This document shows positions 31,901 through 42,900 of a stretch of DNA of 64,000 bases, in pieces; within the stretch, counting starts at the first letter, position 1; every line of letters starts with the position of its first letter. The stretch is from Auanema rhodensis (lineage: Eukaryota; Nematoda; Chromadorea; Rhabditida; Rhabditidae), in contig OZ059897.1 in assembly GCA_964057225.1 (NCBI GenBank), positions 16,554,001-16,618,000 on the forward strand, in the 5' to 3' direction. A model generated the notes under the pieces. It was given only the letters and a program-made list of their open reading frames with translations, searched no databases and was not told the origin of the DNA. Both the position numbers and the translations under genes were made by a program.

Positions 31901-34900
31901 TATCTATGAAAAACAGATTGTTCAGAATGTTTTTTGATTGTGTCTATAGCTCCATTGGCGCAGTTGGTTAGCGCGTGGTACTTATAAGTATAAGTGATGC
32001 CGAGGTCAGCAGTTCGATCCTGCTATGGAGCAAAGTTTTGGCTCTGGCTGGCGCCTAATGTTTTCTTGGTATCTATGAAAAACAGATTGTTCAGAATGTT
32101 TTTTGATTGTGTGTATAGCTCCATTGGCGCAGTTGGTTAGCGCGTGGTACTTATAAGTATAAGTGATGCCGAGGTCAGCAGTTCGATCCTGCTATGGAGC
32201 AAAGTTTTGGCTCTGGCTGGCGCCTAATGTTTTCTTGGTATCTATGAAAAACAGATTGTTCAGAATGTTTTTTGATTGTGTCTATAGCTCCATTGGCGCA
32301 GTTGGTTAGCGCGTGGTACTTATAAGTATAAGTGATGCCGAGGTCAGCAGTTCGATCCTGCTATGGAGCAAAGTTTTGGCTCTGGCTGGCGCCTAATGTT
32401 TTCTTGGTATCTATGAAAAACAGATTGTTCAGAATGTTTTTTGATTGTGTGTATAGCTCCATTGGCGCAGTTGGTTAGCGCGTGGTACTTATAAGTATAA
32501 GTGATGCCGAGGTCAGCAGTTCGATCCTGCTATGGAGCAAAGTTTTGGCTCTGGCTGGCGCCTAATGTTTTCTTGGTATCTATGAAAAACAGATTGTTCA
32601 GAATGTTTTTTGATAGTGTGTATAGCTCCATTGGCGCAGTTGGTTAGCGCGTGGTACTTATAAGTGTAAGTGATGCCGAGGTCAGCAGTTCGATCCTGCT
32701 ATGGAGCAAAGTTTTAGCTCCGTTCGGCGCCTAATGTTTTCTTGGTATCAATGAAAAACAGATTGTTCAGAATGTTTTTTGATTGTGTCTATAGCTCCAT
32801 TGGCGCAGTTGGTTAGCGCGTGGTACTTATAAGTATAAGTGATGCCGAGGTCAGCAGTTCGATCCTGCTATGGAGCAAAGTTTTGGCTCTGGCTGGCGCC
32901 TAATGTTTTCTTGGTATATATGAAAAACAGATTGTTCAGAATGTTTTTTGATTGTGTCTATAGCTCCATTGGCGCAGTTGGTTAGCGCGTGGTACTTATA
33001 AGTATAAGTGATGCCGAGGTCAGCAGTTCGATCCTGCTATGGAGCAAAGTTTTGGCTCTGGCTGGCGCCTAATGTTTTCTTGGTATCTATGAAAAACAGA
33101 TTGTTCAGAATGTTTTTTGATTGTGTCTATAGCTCCATTGTCGCAGTTGGTTAGCGCGTGGTACTTATAAGTATAAGTGATGCCGAGGTCAGCAGTTCGA
33201 TCCTGCTATGGAGCAAAGTTTTAGCTCCGTTCGGCGCCTAATGTTTTCTTGGTATCTATGAAAAACAGATTGTTCAGAATGTTTTTTGATTGTGTCTATA
33301 GCTCCATTGGCGCAGTTGGTTAGCGCGTGGTACTTATAAGTATAAGTGATGCCGAGGTCAGCAGTTCGATCCTGCTATGGAGCAAAGTTTTGGCTCTGGC
33401 TGGCGCCTAATGTTTTCTTGGTATATATGAAAAACAGATTGTTCAGAATGTTTTTTGATTGTGTCTATAGCTCCATTGGCGCAGTTGGTTAGCGCGTGGT
33501 ACTTATAAGTATAAGTGATGCCGAGGTCAGCAGTTCGATCCTGCTATGGAGCAAAGTTTTGGCTCTGGCTGGCGCCTAATGTTTTCTTGGTATCTATGAA
33601 AAACAGATTGTTCAGAATGTTTTTTGATTGTGTCTATAGCTCCATTGGCGCAGTTGGTTAGCGCGTGGTACTTATAAGTATAAGTGATGCCGAGGTCAGC
33701 AGTTCGATCCTGCTATGGAGCAAAGTTTTAGCTCCGTTCGGCGCCTAATGTTTTCTTGGTATCAATGAAAAACAGATTGTTCAGAATGTTTTTTGATTGT
33801 GTCTATAGCTCCATTGGCGCAGTTGGTTAGCGCGTGGTACTTATAAGTATAAGTGATGCCGAGGTCAGCAGTTCGATCCTGCTATGGAGCAAAGTTTTAG
33901 CTCCGTTCGGCGCCTAATGTTTTCTTGGTATCCATGAAAAACAGATTGTTCAGAATGTTTTTTGATTGTGTCTATAGCTCCATTGGCGCAGTTGGTTAGC
34001 GCGTGGTACTTATAAGTATAAGTGATGCCGAGGTCAGCAGTTCGATCCTGCTATGGAGCAAAGTTTTAGCTCCGTTCGGCGCCTAATGTTTTCTTGGTAT
34101 CTATGAAAAACAGATTGTTCAGAATGTTTTTTGATTGTGTCTATAGCTCCATTGGCGCAGTTGGTTAGCGCGTGGTACTTATAAGTATAAGTGATGCCGA
34201 GGTCAGCAGTTCGATCCTGCTATGGAGCAAAGTTTTGGCTCTGGCTGGCGCCTAATGTTTTCTTGGTATCTATGAAAAACAGATTGTTCGGAATGTTTTT
34301 TGATTGTGTGTATAGCTCCATTGGCGCAGTTGGTTAGCGCGTGGTACTTATAAGTATAAGTGATGCCGAGGTCAGCAGTTCGATCCTGCTATGGAGCAAA
34401 GTTTTGGCTCTGGCTGGCGCCTAATGTTTTCTTGGTATCTATGAAAAACAGATTGTTCAGAATGTTTTTTGATTGTGTCTATAGCTCCATTGGCGCAGTT
34501 GGTTAGCGCGTGGTACTTATAAGTATAAGTGATGCCGAGGTCAGCAGTTCGATCCTGCTATGGAGCAAAGTTTTGGCTCTGGCTGGCGCCTAATGTTTTC
34601 TTGGTATCTATGAAAAACAGATTGTTCAGAATGTTTTTTGATTGTGTCTATAGCTCCATTGGCGCAGTTGGTTAGCGCGTGGTACTTATAAGTATAAGTG
34701 ATGCCGAGGTCAGCAGTTCGATCCTGCTATGGAGCAAAGTTTTAGCTCCGTTCGGCGCCTAATGTTTTCTTGGTATCAATGAAAAACAGATTGTTCAGAA
34801 TGTTTTTTGATTGTGTCTATAGCTCCATTGGCGCAGTTGGTTAGCGCGTGGTACTTATAAGTATAAGTGATGCCGAGGTCAGCAGTTCGATCCTGCTATG

Positions 34901-35500
34901 GAGCAAAGTTTTAGCTCCGTTCGGCGCCTAATGTTTTCTTGGTATCCATGAAAAACAGATTGTTCAGAATGTTTTTTGATTGTGTCTATAGCTCCATTGG
35001 CGCAGTTGGTTAGCGCGTGGTACTTATAAGTATAAGTGATGCCGAGGTCAGCAGTTCGATCCTGCTATGGAGCAAAGTTTTGGCTCTGGCTGGCGCCTAA
35101 TGTTTTCTTGGTATCTATGAAAAACAGATTGTTCAGAATGTTTTTTGATTGTGTCTATAGCTCCATTGGCGCAGTTGGTTAGCGCGTGGTACTTATAAGT
35201 ATAAGTGATGCCGAGGTCAGCAGTTCGATCCTGCTATGGAGCAAAGTTTTGGCTCTGGCTGGCGCCTAATGTTTTCTTGGTATCTATGAAAAACAGATTG
35301 TTCAGAATGTTTTTTGATTGTGTGTATAGCTCCATTGGCGCAGTTGGTTAGCGCGTGGTACTTATAAGTATAAGTGATGCCGAGGTCAGCAGTTCGATCC
35401 TGCTATGGAGCAAAGTTTTGGCTCTGGCTGGCGCCTAATGTTTTCTTGGTATCTATGAAAAACAGATTGTTCAGAATGTTTTTTGATTGTGTCTATAGCT
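29000..35500 (+). repeat. 19-unit higher-order repeat, two copies
   Basis: Two copies of a 3211-bp (19 x 169) block, with the break near 32200, share rare variants in the same order. They lose correspondence near 28990/32200 and 32375/35586, where spacer types differ. Edges are approximate. Confidence 0.8.
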
Positions 35501-36342
35501 CCATTGGCGCAGTTGGTTAGCGCGTGGTACTTATAAGTATAAGTGATGCCGAGGTCAGCAGTTCGATCCTGCTATGGAGCAAAGTTTTAGCTCCGTTCGG
35601 CGCCTAATGTTTTCTTCGTATCTATGAAAAACAGATTGTTCAGAATGTTTTTTGATTGTGTCTATAGCTCCATTGGCGCAGTTGGTTAGCGCGTGGTACT
35701 TATAAGTATAAGTGATGCCGAGGTCAGCAGTTCGATCCTGCTATGGAGCAAAGTTTTAGCTCGGGCTGGCGCCTAATGTTTTCTTGGTATCCATGAAAAA
35801 CAGATTGTTCAGAATGTTTTTTGATTGTGTCTATAGCTCCATTGGCGCAGTTGGTTAGCGCGTGGTACTTATAAGTATAAGTGATGCCGAGGTCAGCAGT
35901 TCGATCCTGCTATGGAGCAAAGTTTTAGCTCCGTTCGGCGCCTAATGTTTTCTTCGTATCTATGAAAAACAGATTGTTCAGAATGTTTTTTGATTGTGTC
36001 TATAGCTCCATTGGCGCAGTTGGTTAGCGCGTGGTACTTATAAGTATAAGTGATGCCGAGGTCAGCAGTTCGATCCTGCTATGGAGCAAAGTTTTAGCTC
36101 CGTTCGGCGCCTAATGTTTTCTTGGCATCAATGAAAAACAGATTGTTCAGAATGTTTTTTGATTGTGTCTATAGCTCCATTGGCGCAGTTGGTTAGCACG
36201 TGGTACTTATAAGTATAAGTGATGCCGAGGTCAGCAGTTCGATCCTGCTATGGAGCAAAGTTCTAGCTCCGTTCGGCGCCTAATGTTTTCTTGGTATCCA
36301 TGAAAAACAGATTGTTCAGAATGTTTTTTGATTGTGTCTATA

Positions 36343-36401
36343 GCTCCATTGGCGCAGTTGGTTAGCGCGTGGTACTTATAAGTATAAGTGATGCCGAGGT
36401 C
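36343..36401 (+). pseudogene. tRNA-Ile split by LTR copy 2 (5' part)
   Basis: The 59 nt of this unit end at GGTC in the variable/T-arm junction. The rest resumes with the duplicated GGTC at 39970 and ends at 39998. Confidence 0.9.
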
Positions 36402-36746
36402 CGTTCCATTCGGACTCCCCATATATGTAGCTGAAGGGTTAGAGCCAGACGACCAGAGGACCGAGGAATGGCTCCGCCTTCCCTCGTTCCCTTGGTCGGG
36501 AGTTCGCCTCTTAGCAAGCTCATGGACGGCTTGTAGTTTAGTCTTTATACTTATATTTATCTTATTGTATTGTATCTTTATCTTTGTATATTATTGTTGT
36601 AGTTTCATGCTAATAAATCTTTCTCTCTTTTATCTTATGATTGACCTTATGCTCTTTATTCCTTACCGCTACACCAAGGAATACTATGCGCGTCATAGTA
36701 TAAACTACAATGGTTTATATTATCGACGCAGGAGCATAACGGAACG
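36402..36746 (+). repeat. 5' LTR of copy 2
   Basis: 345 bp, same ends (CGTTCC...GGAACG), AATAAA and paired hairpins as the copy 1 LTR. It has T instead of C at 36611, just before AATAAA. A long frame across this LTR (36388-36876) is fortuitous. Confidence 0.95.
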
Positions 36747-37746
36747 TGGAGGTTCCACCTCGAACTCATCTTTTGAAAAAAAAAATTTTCTTTTTATTGT
36801 AAAAGTCCATTTTTGCATTCTAAATTATAAATTCCTCCACTTGAAACAACAAAATGAAGGCGCCAATTTGTTTTAAGGTACAGATACAAGGGATCTCGCT
36901 TAAATGCGAGATAGGACCAATAAAAATTTTGCCCGCTGTCCTCAATTAAAACCGTCTGAATGTCCACCCTTTTCTATATCGTATCTTGTACCGCTTCTCA
37001 TGCCATTTTGAGGACGTTTGGATTGAAATAGAGGACAATTTCGCCAAACGAGAAAATATAGTTGTTCACATTTTTTTTTGGGGGCATAGAGAAGTTTGAT
37101 TATTGGAACAAAAATTTATAAGACGCGCGCAATTGATTATAGTTTGTATATTTTGTGGTCAGGACTAGAATTTTGAAATTATTATATTCAGACGTAAAAG
37201 ATCATTTTACATATTATTTTGCGGGAAACCAAAAACGGTTACATAAATTGAATATAAAAAGAGACCACACTAGTCCGAAAAAGCCTGGTAAATCTGCAAT
37301 AAGACTTCTCAGCTCTTATTTGACAGTCAGGTCAAGTTGGCGGAAGCATAACTGCTACGGATTTTATCCCCGTAGATTATGTCACCTTCCTCAAATCATT
37401 TCGTTGTTTCAACTCATAAGATACCCCTTATCTCCTACAGTAATCCTAAGTAAATTGGAAATGTTTAAAAATAGACGTATTTTTCTCATTTTCAAAAAGA
37501 AATTCGCTTAGGAAAACGCACTTTTGCTTATTTTGATCGAGAAAAGGGACAGCCTTTTCAATAACTCTCCTCAAACCTCATTAGCATGCACAATGTCGAA
37601 AACATTTTGAGCAAAACATGCTATTTAAGGAAAAAGGAATGAGGAAAAGATTGAAAACATAAGTCCATTTTCTTGACGAAAACAGAGCAAAGCGCATAAA
37701 AAAAAAAAATAAAAAAAAAAATAAAAAAAAAAAACAGAGTACAAGC

Positions 37747-37752
37747 TTTATT
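37747..37752 (-). terminator. AATAAA poly(A) signal of antisense gene (copy 2)
   Basis: On the - strand AATAAA follows the antisense TGA by a few bases, in the same TGACTGAATAAAG context as copy 1. Confidence 0.7.
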
Positions 37753-37755
37753 CAG

Positions 37756-38278
37756 TCAAAAACCCCACTTGAAAGCTAGCTGTCTTTCAAACTCTGCAGC
37801 AAGAGAGATAGGCTCGTAACTGGGGGAGAGGTATTCGGGATACTCTCTCCCCAGTGAGGTCCTCAGCTGCAATCCAAGCGAAGAGCTATCATAACATACA
37901 TGCATTTTAAACAAAATTTTACATAATAATTCATAGAATAAAGGCTGCCTCTCGGTATACCATCTCCAGGGACTTCCTACAAGTCCACACAGGAGAGCGG
38001 CATAAAAATGCGCGCACAGGTCACGGAGACAGAGACGCCCTACGAGCTCAATCTCGGGCGCAATTTCCGCCATAGCGGAAAAATTAACGAGGCCCCTGCC
38101 CAAATAGAACATTTGCAGATCCTCAATAAACTAAAATAGAAAAAAGAAAATACTGAAAATTGAAATTGACTAATGCACCAACCATTAATATTATATCAGG
38201 ATGGGGCCTATAAGCCAATCTCTCTTCAGCATCATAAAAGACAATAACGTCATACAGCTTTTGCATGACAAAGGTCAT
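37756..38278 (-). CDS. Antisense two-exon gene in retroelement leader, copy 2 (unknown protein)
   Basis: Homologue of the 26882-27426 gene, on the strand opposite to this element's own sense strand. Exon 1 is 38183-38278, the intron is 38131-38182 (52 nt, GTTGGT...TTTTAG), and exon 2 is 37756-38130 and ends in TGA; the product is 156 residues. An in-frame TAG at 38290-38288 lies upstream, so the start is probably the Met equivalent to residue 11 of the copy 1 product. Intron position and flanking motifs (RPHPDIILM, FIEDLQ) are kept although the intron sequence differs. The downstream 118 residues are 48% identical to copy 1 with no gap. The gene survives intact in an element that has lost gag-pol, which hints at a role separable from the structural genes, or simply at a recent deletion. 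The function is unknown. Confidence 0.8.
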
Positions 38279-38511
38279 TCCAGTAGGCTAGACGCTCATT
38301 TTTAAGAATTCTTAGCTCTCAAAAATAATAAAATCTAGCTTGGTAAACAAGAGAAAAAAGGGGGACAAAAACATGATTGAAAGCTACTAGTGAAGAGAGA
38401 AATTAAAGGAAGTACAAGCGGAAAGTGCAAGAGCGGATAAAAAAAAAAGTTTTTGAGAAGAGATAAACACCATTAACTATAATAAGCTTACGGTAGATAG
38501 GCGGAGTCAGA

Positions 38512-38985
38512 TTGTTGGCCAAGATTTGGAAAACTCCCTCTCATTTACCCTCCGCATCGCCCAGCAAAGCATGACTATCCTATTGCTCCCGAATCTTTCT
38601 CTCTCCCAACACACATCTAAAAGAATCTTACGCACCTTACGTCAACATCCCACACGTAGCTCACCATTCTCGGTTTTTCCAAACCAAGAGTCCTATAAAG
38701 GTGGCCAAAAGATTCTCATCGGCTTTCCGAGCCCTTTACCCGTCCGATACCAACAGTGACGCTACTGTCGCAAGTCGTCGCAGAAGCCGTACCCGACTTC
38801 TTAGTGTTCAAATAGAAAAACTGCACCAACCAGCCGAGAAGCCGAAGCCGCAAGTCGACCAGTTTTATACTCCCCGAGAAGGAACATATTCACCTTCTGA
38901 CGACACCTACGAAGATCCGGACTTCATCATAGCCGACGACAGAAAAAATTTTTATATACATTCTTTTCTTTTCTGTAGATTGTAA
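38512..38985 (+). pseudogene. Gag N-terminal remnant of copy 2
   Basis: Same frame as the first ~140 codons of the copy 1 polyprotein, also starting at TTG with no ATG. It carries a nonsense codon, TGA at 38572-38574, where copy 1 has CGA. After AGCCGACGACAG (about 38942) the sequence jumps to the 3' region, and the frame ends at 38985. The capsid-like part is absent. Confidence 0.85.
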
Positions 38986-39624
38986 AATGAAAGTAACGGT
39001 GAATTAGAAAAATTTTGATGAGAGATTAAGAGAATAAACAACCAAAAATAAGGAATAAGTGAAAATATAATATAAATAATAGGCTACCGTACTCCTTTAC
39101 GACGATAGAGATAGTCTATCGCACTAAATTGAGCTCCATATGTATCTCCAAGAAGAGACGAAAATTGGCAGGCGCCTAAGCCACACCCCATCTGAGTGGT
39201 AGCCTCCATTAGTACTCAAGGATTCATTCAGAGAGACACATGAAGACGAAAACAATTAATAACTAAAAATCTTTATCCCCATCATCATTAGGATACGAGT
39301 AACCATGCACGCAAAAAGTTGAATAATTCCTTATTATCTCACATAAATCTCAAATTCATGGAACAATTTTTTTTATTACAGTACTACAATGACTAAATTT
39401 ATTTTTCTAATCCTCCGTTACAAAATAACATAAAACCTATTATTGTATTCAAATTCTATCTTAATACCATAAAGAAACCTATTAAAACTATTTATATATC
39501 TTTCTACATGTAGATTTTAAAACTTTTAATTTTATTTGTAAACTCCTAGACTCTAAAACTCAGCTACATATACACTAAAAACACTTTATATCGCGCGGAC
39601 GCGAAAAATCTTTGAAAAAGGGCA
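38943..39624 (+). other. 3' region of copy 2
   Basis: Homologous to 17002-17700 of copy 1 in reverse orientation, ending in the polypurine tract TTTGAAAAAGGGCA at 39611-39624. No gene is seen. Confidence 0.75.
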
Positions 39625-39969
39625 CGTTCCATTCGGACTCCCCATATATGTAGCTGAAGGGTTAGAGCCAGACGACCAGAGGACCGAGGAATGGCTCCGC
39701 CTTCCCTCGTTCCCTTGGTCGGGAGTTCGCCTCTTAGCAAGCTCATGGACGGCTTGTAGTTTAGTCTTTATACTTATATTTATCTTATTGTATTGTATCT
39801 TTATCTTTGTATATTATTGTTGTAGTTTCATGCTAATAAATCTTTCTCTCTTTTATCTTATGATTGACCTTATGCTCTTTATTCCTTACCGCTACACCAA
39901 GGAATACTATGCGCGTCATAGTATAAACTACAATGGTTTATATTATCGACGCAGGAGCATAACGGAACG
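39625..39969 (+). repeat. 3' LTR of copy 2
   Basis: 345 bp. It appears identical to the 5' LTR of the same copy, including T at 39834 matching T at 36611. Confidence 0.95.
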
Positions 39970-42900
39970 GGTCAGCAGTTCGATCCTGCTATGGAGCAAA
40001 GTTTTGGCTCTGGCTGGCGCCTAATGTTTTCTTGGTATCTATGAAAAACAGATTGTTCAGAATGTTTTTTGATTGTGTGTATAGCTCCATTGGCGCAGTT
40101 GGTTAGCGCGTGGTACTTATAAGTATAAGTGATGCCGAGGTCAGCAGTTCGATCCTGCTATGGAGCAAAGTTTTAGCTCCGTTCGGCGCCTAATGTTTTC
40201 TTGGTATCAATGAAAAACAGATTGTTCAGAATGTTTTTTGATTGTGTCTATAGCTCCATTGGCGCAGTTGGTTAGCGCGTGGTACTTATAAGTATAAGTG
40301 ATGCCGAGGTCAGCAGTTCGATCCTGCTATGGAGCAAAGTTTTAGCTCCGTTCGGCGCCTAATGTTTTCTTGGTATCCATGAAAAACAGATTGTTCAGAA
40401 TGTTTTTTGATTGTGTCTATAGCTCCATTGGCGCAGTTGGTTAGCGCGTGGTACTTATAAGTATAAGTGATGCCGAGGTCAGCAGTTCGATCCTGCTATG
40501 GAGCAAAGTTTTGGCTCTGGCTGGCGCCTAATGTTTTCTTGGTATCTATGAAAAACAGATTGTTCAGAATGTTTTTTGATTGTGTCTATAGCTCCATTGG
40601 CGCAGTTGGTTAGCGCGTGGTACTTATAACTATAAGTGATGCCGAGGTCAGCAGTTCGATCCTGCTATGGAGCAAAGTTTTGGCTCTGGCTGGCGCCTAA
40701 TGTTTTCTTGGTATCTATGAAAAACAGATTGTTCAGAATGTTTTTTGATTGTGTGTATAGCTCCATTGGCGCAGTTGGTTAGCGCGTGGTACTTATAAGT
40801 ATAAGTGATGCCGAGGTCAGCAGTTCGATCCTGCTATGGAGCAAAGTTTTGGCTCGGGCTGGCGCCTAATGTTTTCTTGGTATCTATGAAAAACAGATTG
40901 TTCAGAATGTTTTTTGATTGTGTGTATAGCTCCATTGGCGCAGTTGGTTAGCGCGTGGTACTTATAAGTATAAGTGATGCCGAGGTCAGCAGTTCGATCC
41001 TGCTATGGAGCAAAGTTTTGGCTCTGGCTGGCGCCTAATGTTTTCTTGGTATCTATGAAAAACAGATTGTTCAGAATGTTTTTTGATTGTGTCTATAGCT
41101 CCATTGGCGCAGTTGGTTAGCGCGTGGTACTTATAAGTATAAGTGATGCCGAGGTCAGCAGTTCGATCCTGCTATGGAGCAAAGTTTTGGCTCTGGCTGG
41201 CGCCTAATGTTTTCTTGGTATCTATGAAAAACAGATTGTTCAGAATGTTTTTTGATTGTGTGTATAGCTCCATTGGCGCAGTTGGTTAGTGCGTGGTCCT
41301 TATAAATATAAGTGATGCCGAGGTCAGCAGTTCGATCCTGCTATGGAGCAAAGTTTTGGCTCGGGCTGGCGCCTAATGTTTTCTTGGTATCTATGAAAAA
41401 CAGATTGTTCAGAATGTTTTTTGATTGTGTCTATAGCTCCATTGGCGCAGTTGGTTAGCGCGTGGTACTTATAAGTATAAGTGATGCCGAGGTCAGCAGT
41501 TCGATCCTGCTATGGAGCAAAGTTTTAGCTCCGTTCGGCGCCTAATGTTTTCTTGGTATCCATGAAAAACAGATTGTTCAGAATGTTTTTTGATTGTGTC
41601 TATAGCTCCATTGGCGCAGTTGGTTAGCGCGTGGTACTTATAAGTATAAGTGATGCCGAGGTCAGCAGTTCGATCCTGCTATGGAGCAAAGTTTTAGCTC
41701 GGTTCGGCGCCTAATGTTTTCTTGGTATCTATGAAAAACAGATTGTTCAGAATGTTTTTTGATTGTGTCTATAGCTCCATTGGCGCAGTTGGTTAGCGCG
41801 TGGTACTTATAAGTATAAGTGATGCCGAGGTCAGCAGTTCGATCCTGCTATGGAGCAAAGTTTTGGCTCTGGCTGGCGCCTAATGTTTTCTTGGTATCTA
41901 TGAAAAACAGATTGTTCAGAATGTTTTTTGATTGTGTCTATAGCTCCATTGGCGCAGTTGGTTAGCGCGTGGTACTTATAAGTATAAGTGATGCCGAGGT
42001 CAGCAGTTCGATCCTGCTATGGAGCAAAGTTTTGGCTCTGGCTGGCGCCTAATGTTTTCTTGGTATCTATGAAAAACAGATTGTTCAGAATGTTTTTTGA
42101 TTGTGTGTATAGCTCCATTGGCGCAGTTGGTTAGCGCGTGGTACTTATAAGTATAAGTGATGCCGAGGTCAGCAGTTCGATCCTGCTATGGAGCAAAGTT
42201 TTGGCTCGGGCTGGCGCCTAATGTTTTCTTGGTATCTATGAAAAACAGATTGTTCAGAATGTTTTTTGATTGTGTGTATAGCTCCATTGGCGCAGTTGGT
42301 TAGCGCGTGGTACTTATAAGTATAAGTGATGCCGAGGTCAGCAGTTCGATCCTGCTATGGAGCAAAGTTTTGGCTCTGGCTGGCGCCTAATGTTTTCTTG
42401 GTATCTATGAAAAACAGATTGTTCAGAATGTTTTTTGATTGTGTCTATAGCTCCATTGGCGCAGTTGGTTAGCGCGTGGTACTTATAAGTATAAGTGATG
42501 CCGAGGTCAGCAGTTCGATCCTGCTATGGAGCAAAGTTTTGGCTCTGGCTGGCGCCTAATGTTTTCTTGGTATCTATGAAAAACAGATTGTTCAGAATGT
42601 TTTTTGATTGTGTGTATAGCTCCATTGGCGCAGTTGGTTAGTGCGTGGTCCTTATAAATATAAGTGATGCCGAGGTCAGCAGTTCGATCCTGCTATGGAG
42701 CAAAGTTTTGGCTCGGGCTGGCGCCTAATGTTTTCTTGGTATCTATGAAAAACAGATTGTTCAGAATGTTTTTTGATTGTGTCTATAGCTCCATTGGCGC
42801 AGTTGGTTAGCGCGTGGTACTTATAAGTATAAGTGATGCCGAGGTCAGCAGTTCGATCCTGCTATGGAGCAAAGTTTTAGCTCCGTTCGGCGCCTAATGT

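Larger units (their letters stand above)
28760..36401 (+). repeat. tRNA-Ile(UAU) tandem array, block 2 (44 full units)
   Basis: The block opens with the 3' part of the split tRNA (28760-28821). Full genes start at 28907 + 169k, k = 0 to 43. A partial gene at 36343 is cut by LTR copy 2. Spacing is exactly 169 bp throughout. The region about 29000-35500 is a tandem duplication of a 19-unit (3211-bp) block. Marker variants such as AAGTGTAAG (29450/32661), CATTGTCGC (29927/33138) and TTGTTCGGA (31077/34288) each recur 3211 bp apart. Confidence 0.96.
36747..38510 (+). other. 5' leader of copy 2
   Basis: Equivalent of the copy 1 leader. Near-identity to copy 1 holds in 36747 to about 37750 and again from about 38425. 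Between them lies the diverged cassette with the antisense gene. A run of A tracts at about 37698-37733 is expanded relative to copy 1. A sense frame (37155-37511) has no ATG start and no independent support. A candidate splice acceptor CAG ends at 38510, as in copy 1. Confidence 0.75.
36402..39969 (+). mobile_element. Internally deleted LTR retroelement (copy 2), opposite orientation to copy 1
   Basis: 3568 bp, with target duplication GGTC (36398-36401 and 39970-39973). By eye its 345-bp LTRs are identical to each other and differ from copy 1 by one or two bases. The leader, antisense gene, the first ~140 codons of gag and the 3' region are retained. About 8.5 kb (most of gag, the envelope-like region and pol) is missing, joined at GACGACA, a microhomology present both in gag and just after the copy 1 polyprotein stop. 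It has all cis elements needed to move with help in trans, but no enzymes. Confidence 0.93.

Noticed and set aside
36388..36876. 162-codon frame crossing the LTR of copy 2 (and shorter LTR frames at 16650-16838, 28282-28596, 39564-39746, 39788-40024)
   Set aside because: They run across the tRNA junction and LTR and differ only by LTR position; no protein features, and they are explained by low stop density in the LTR.
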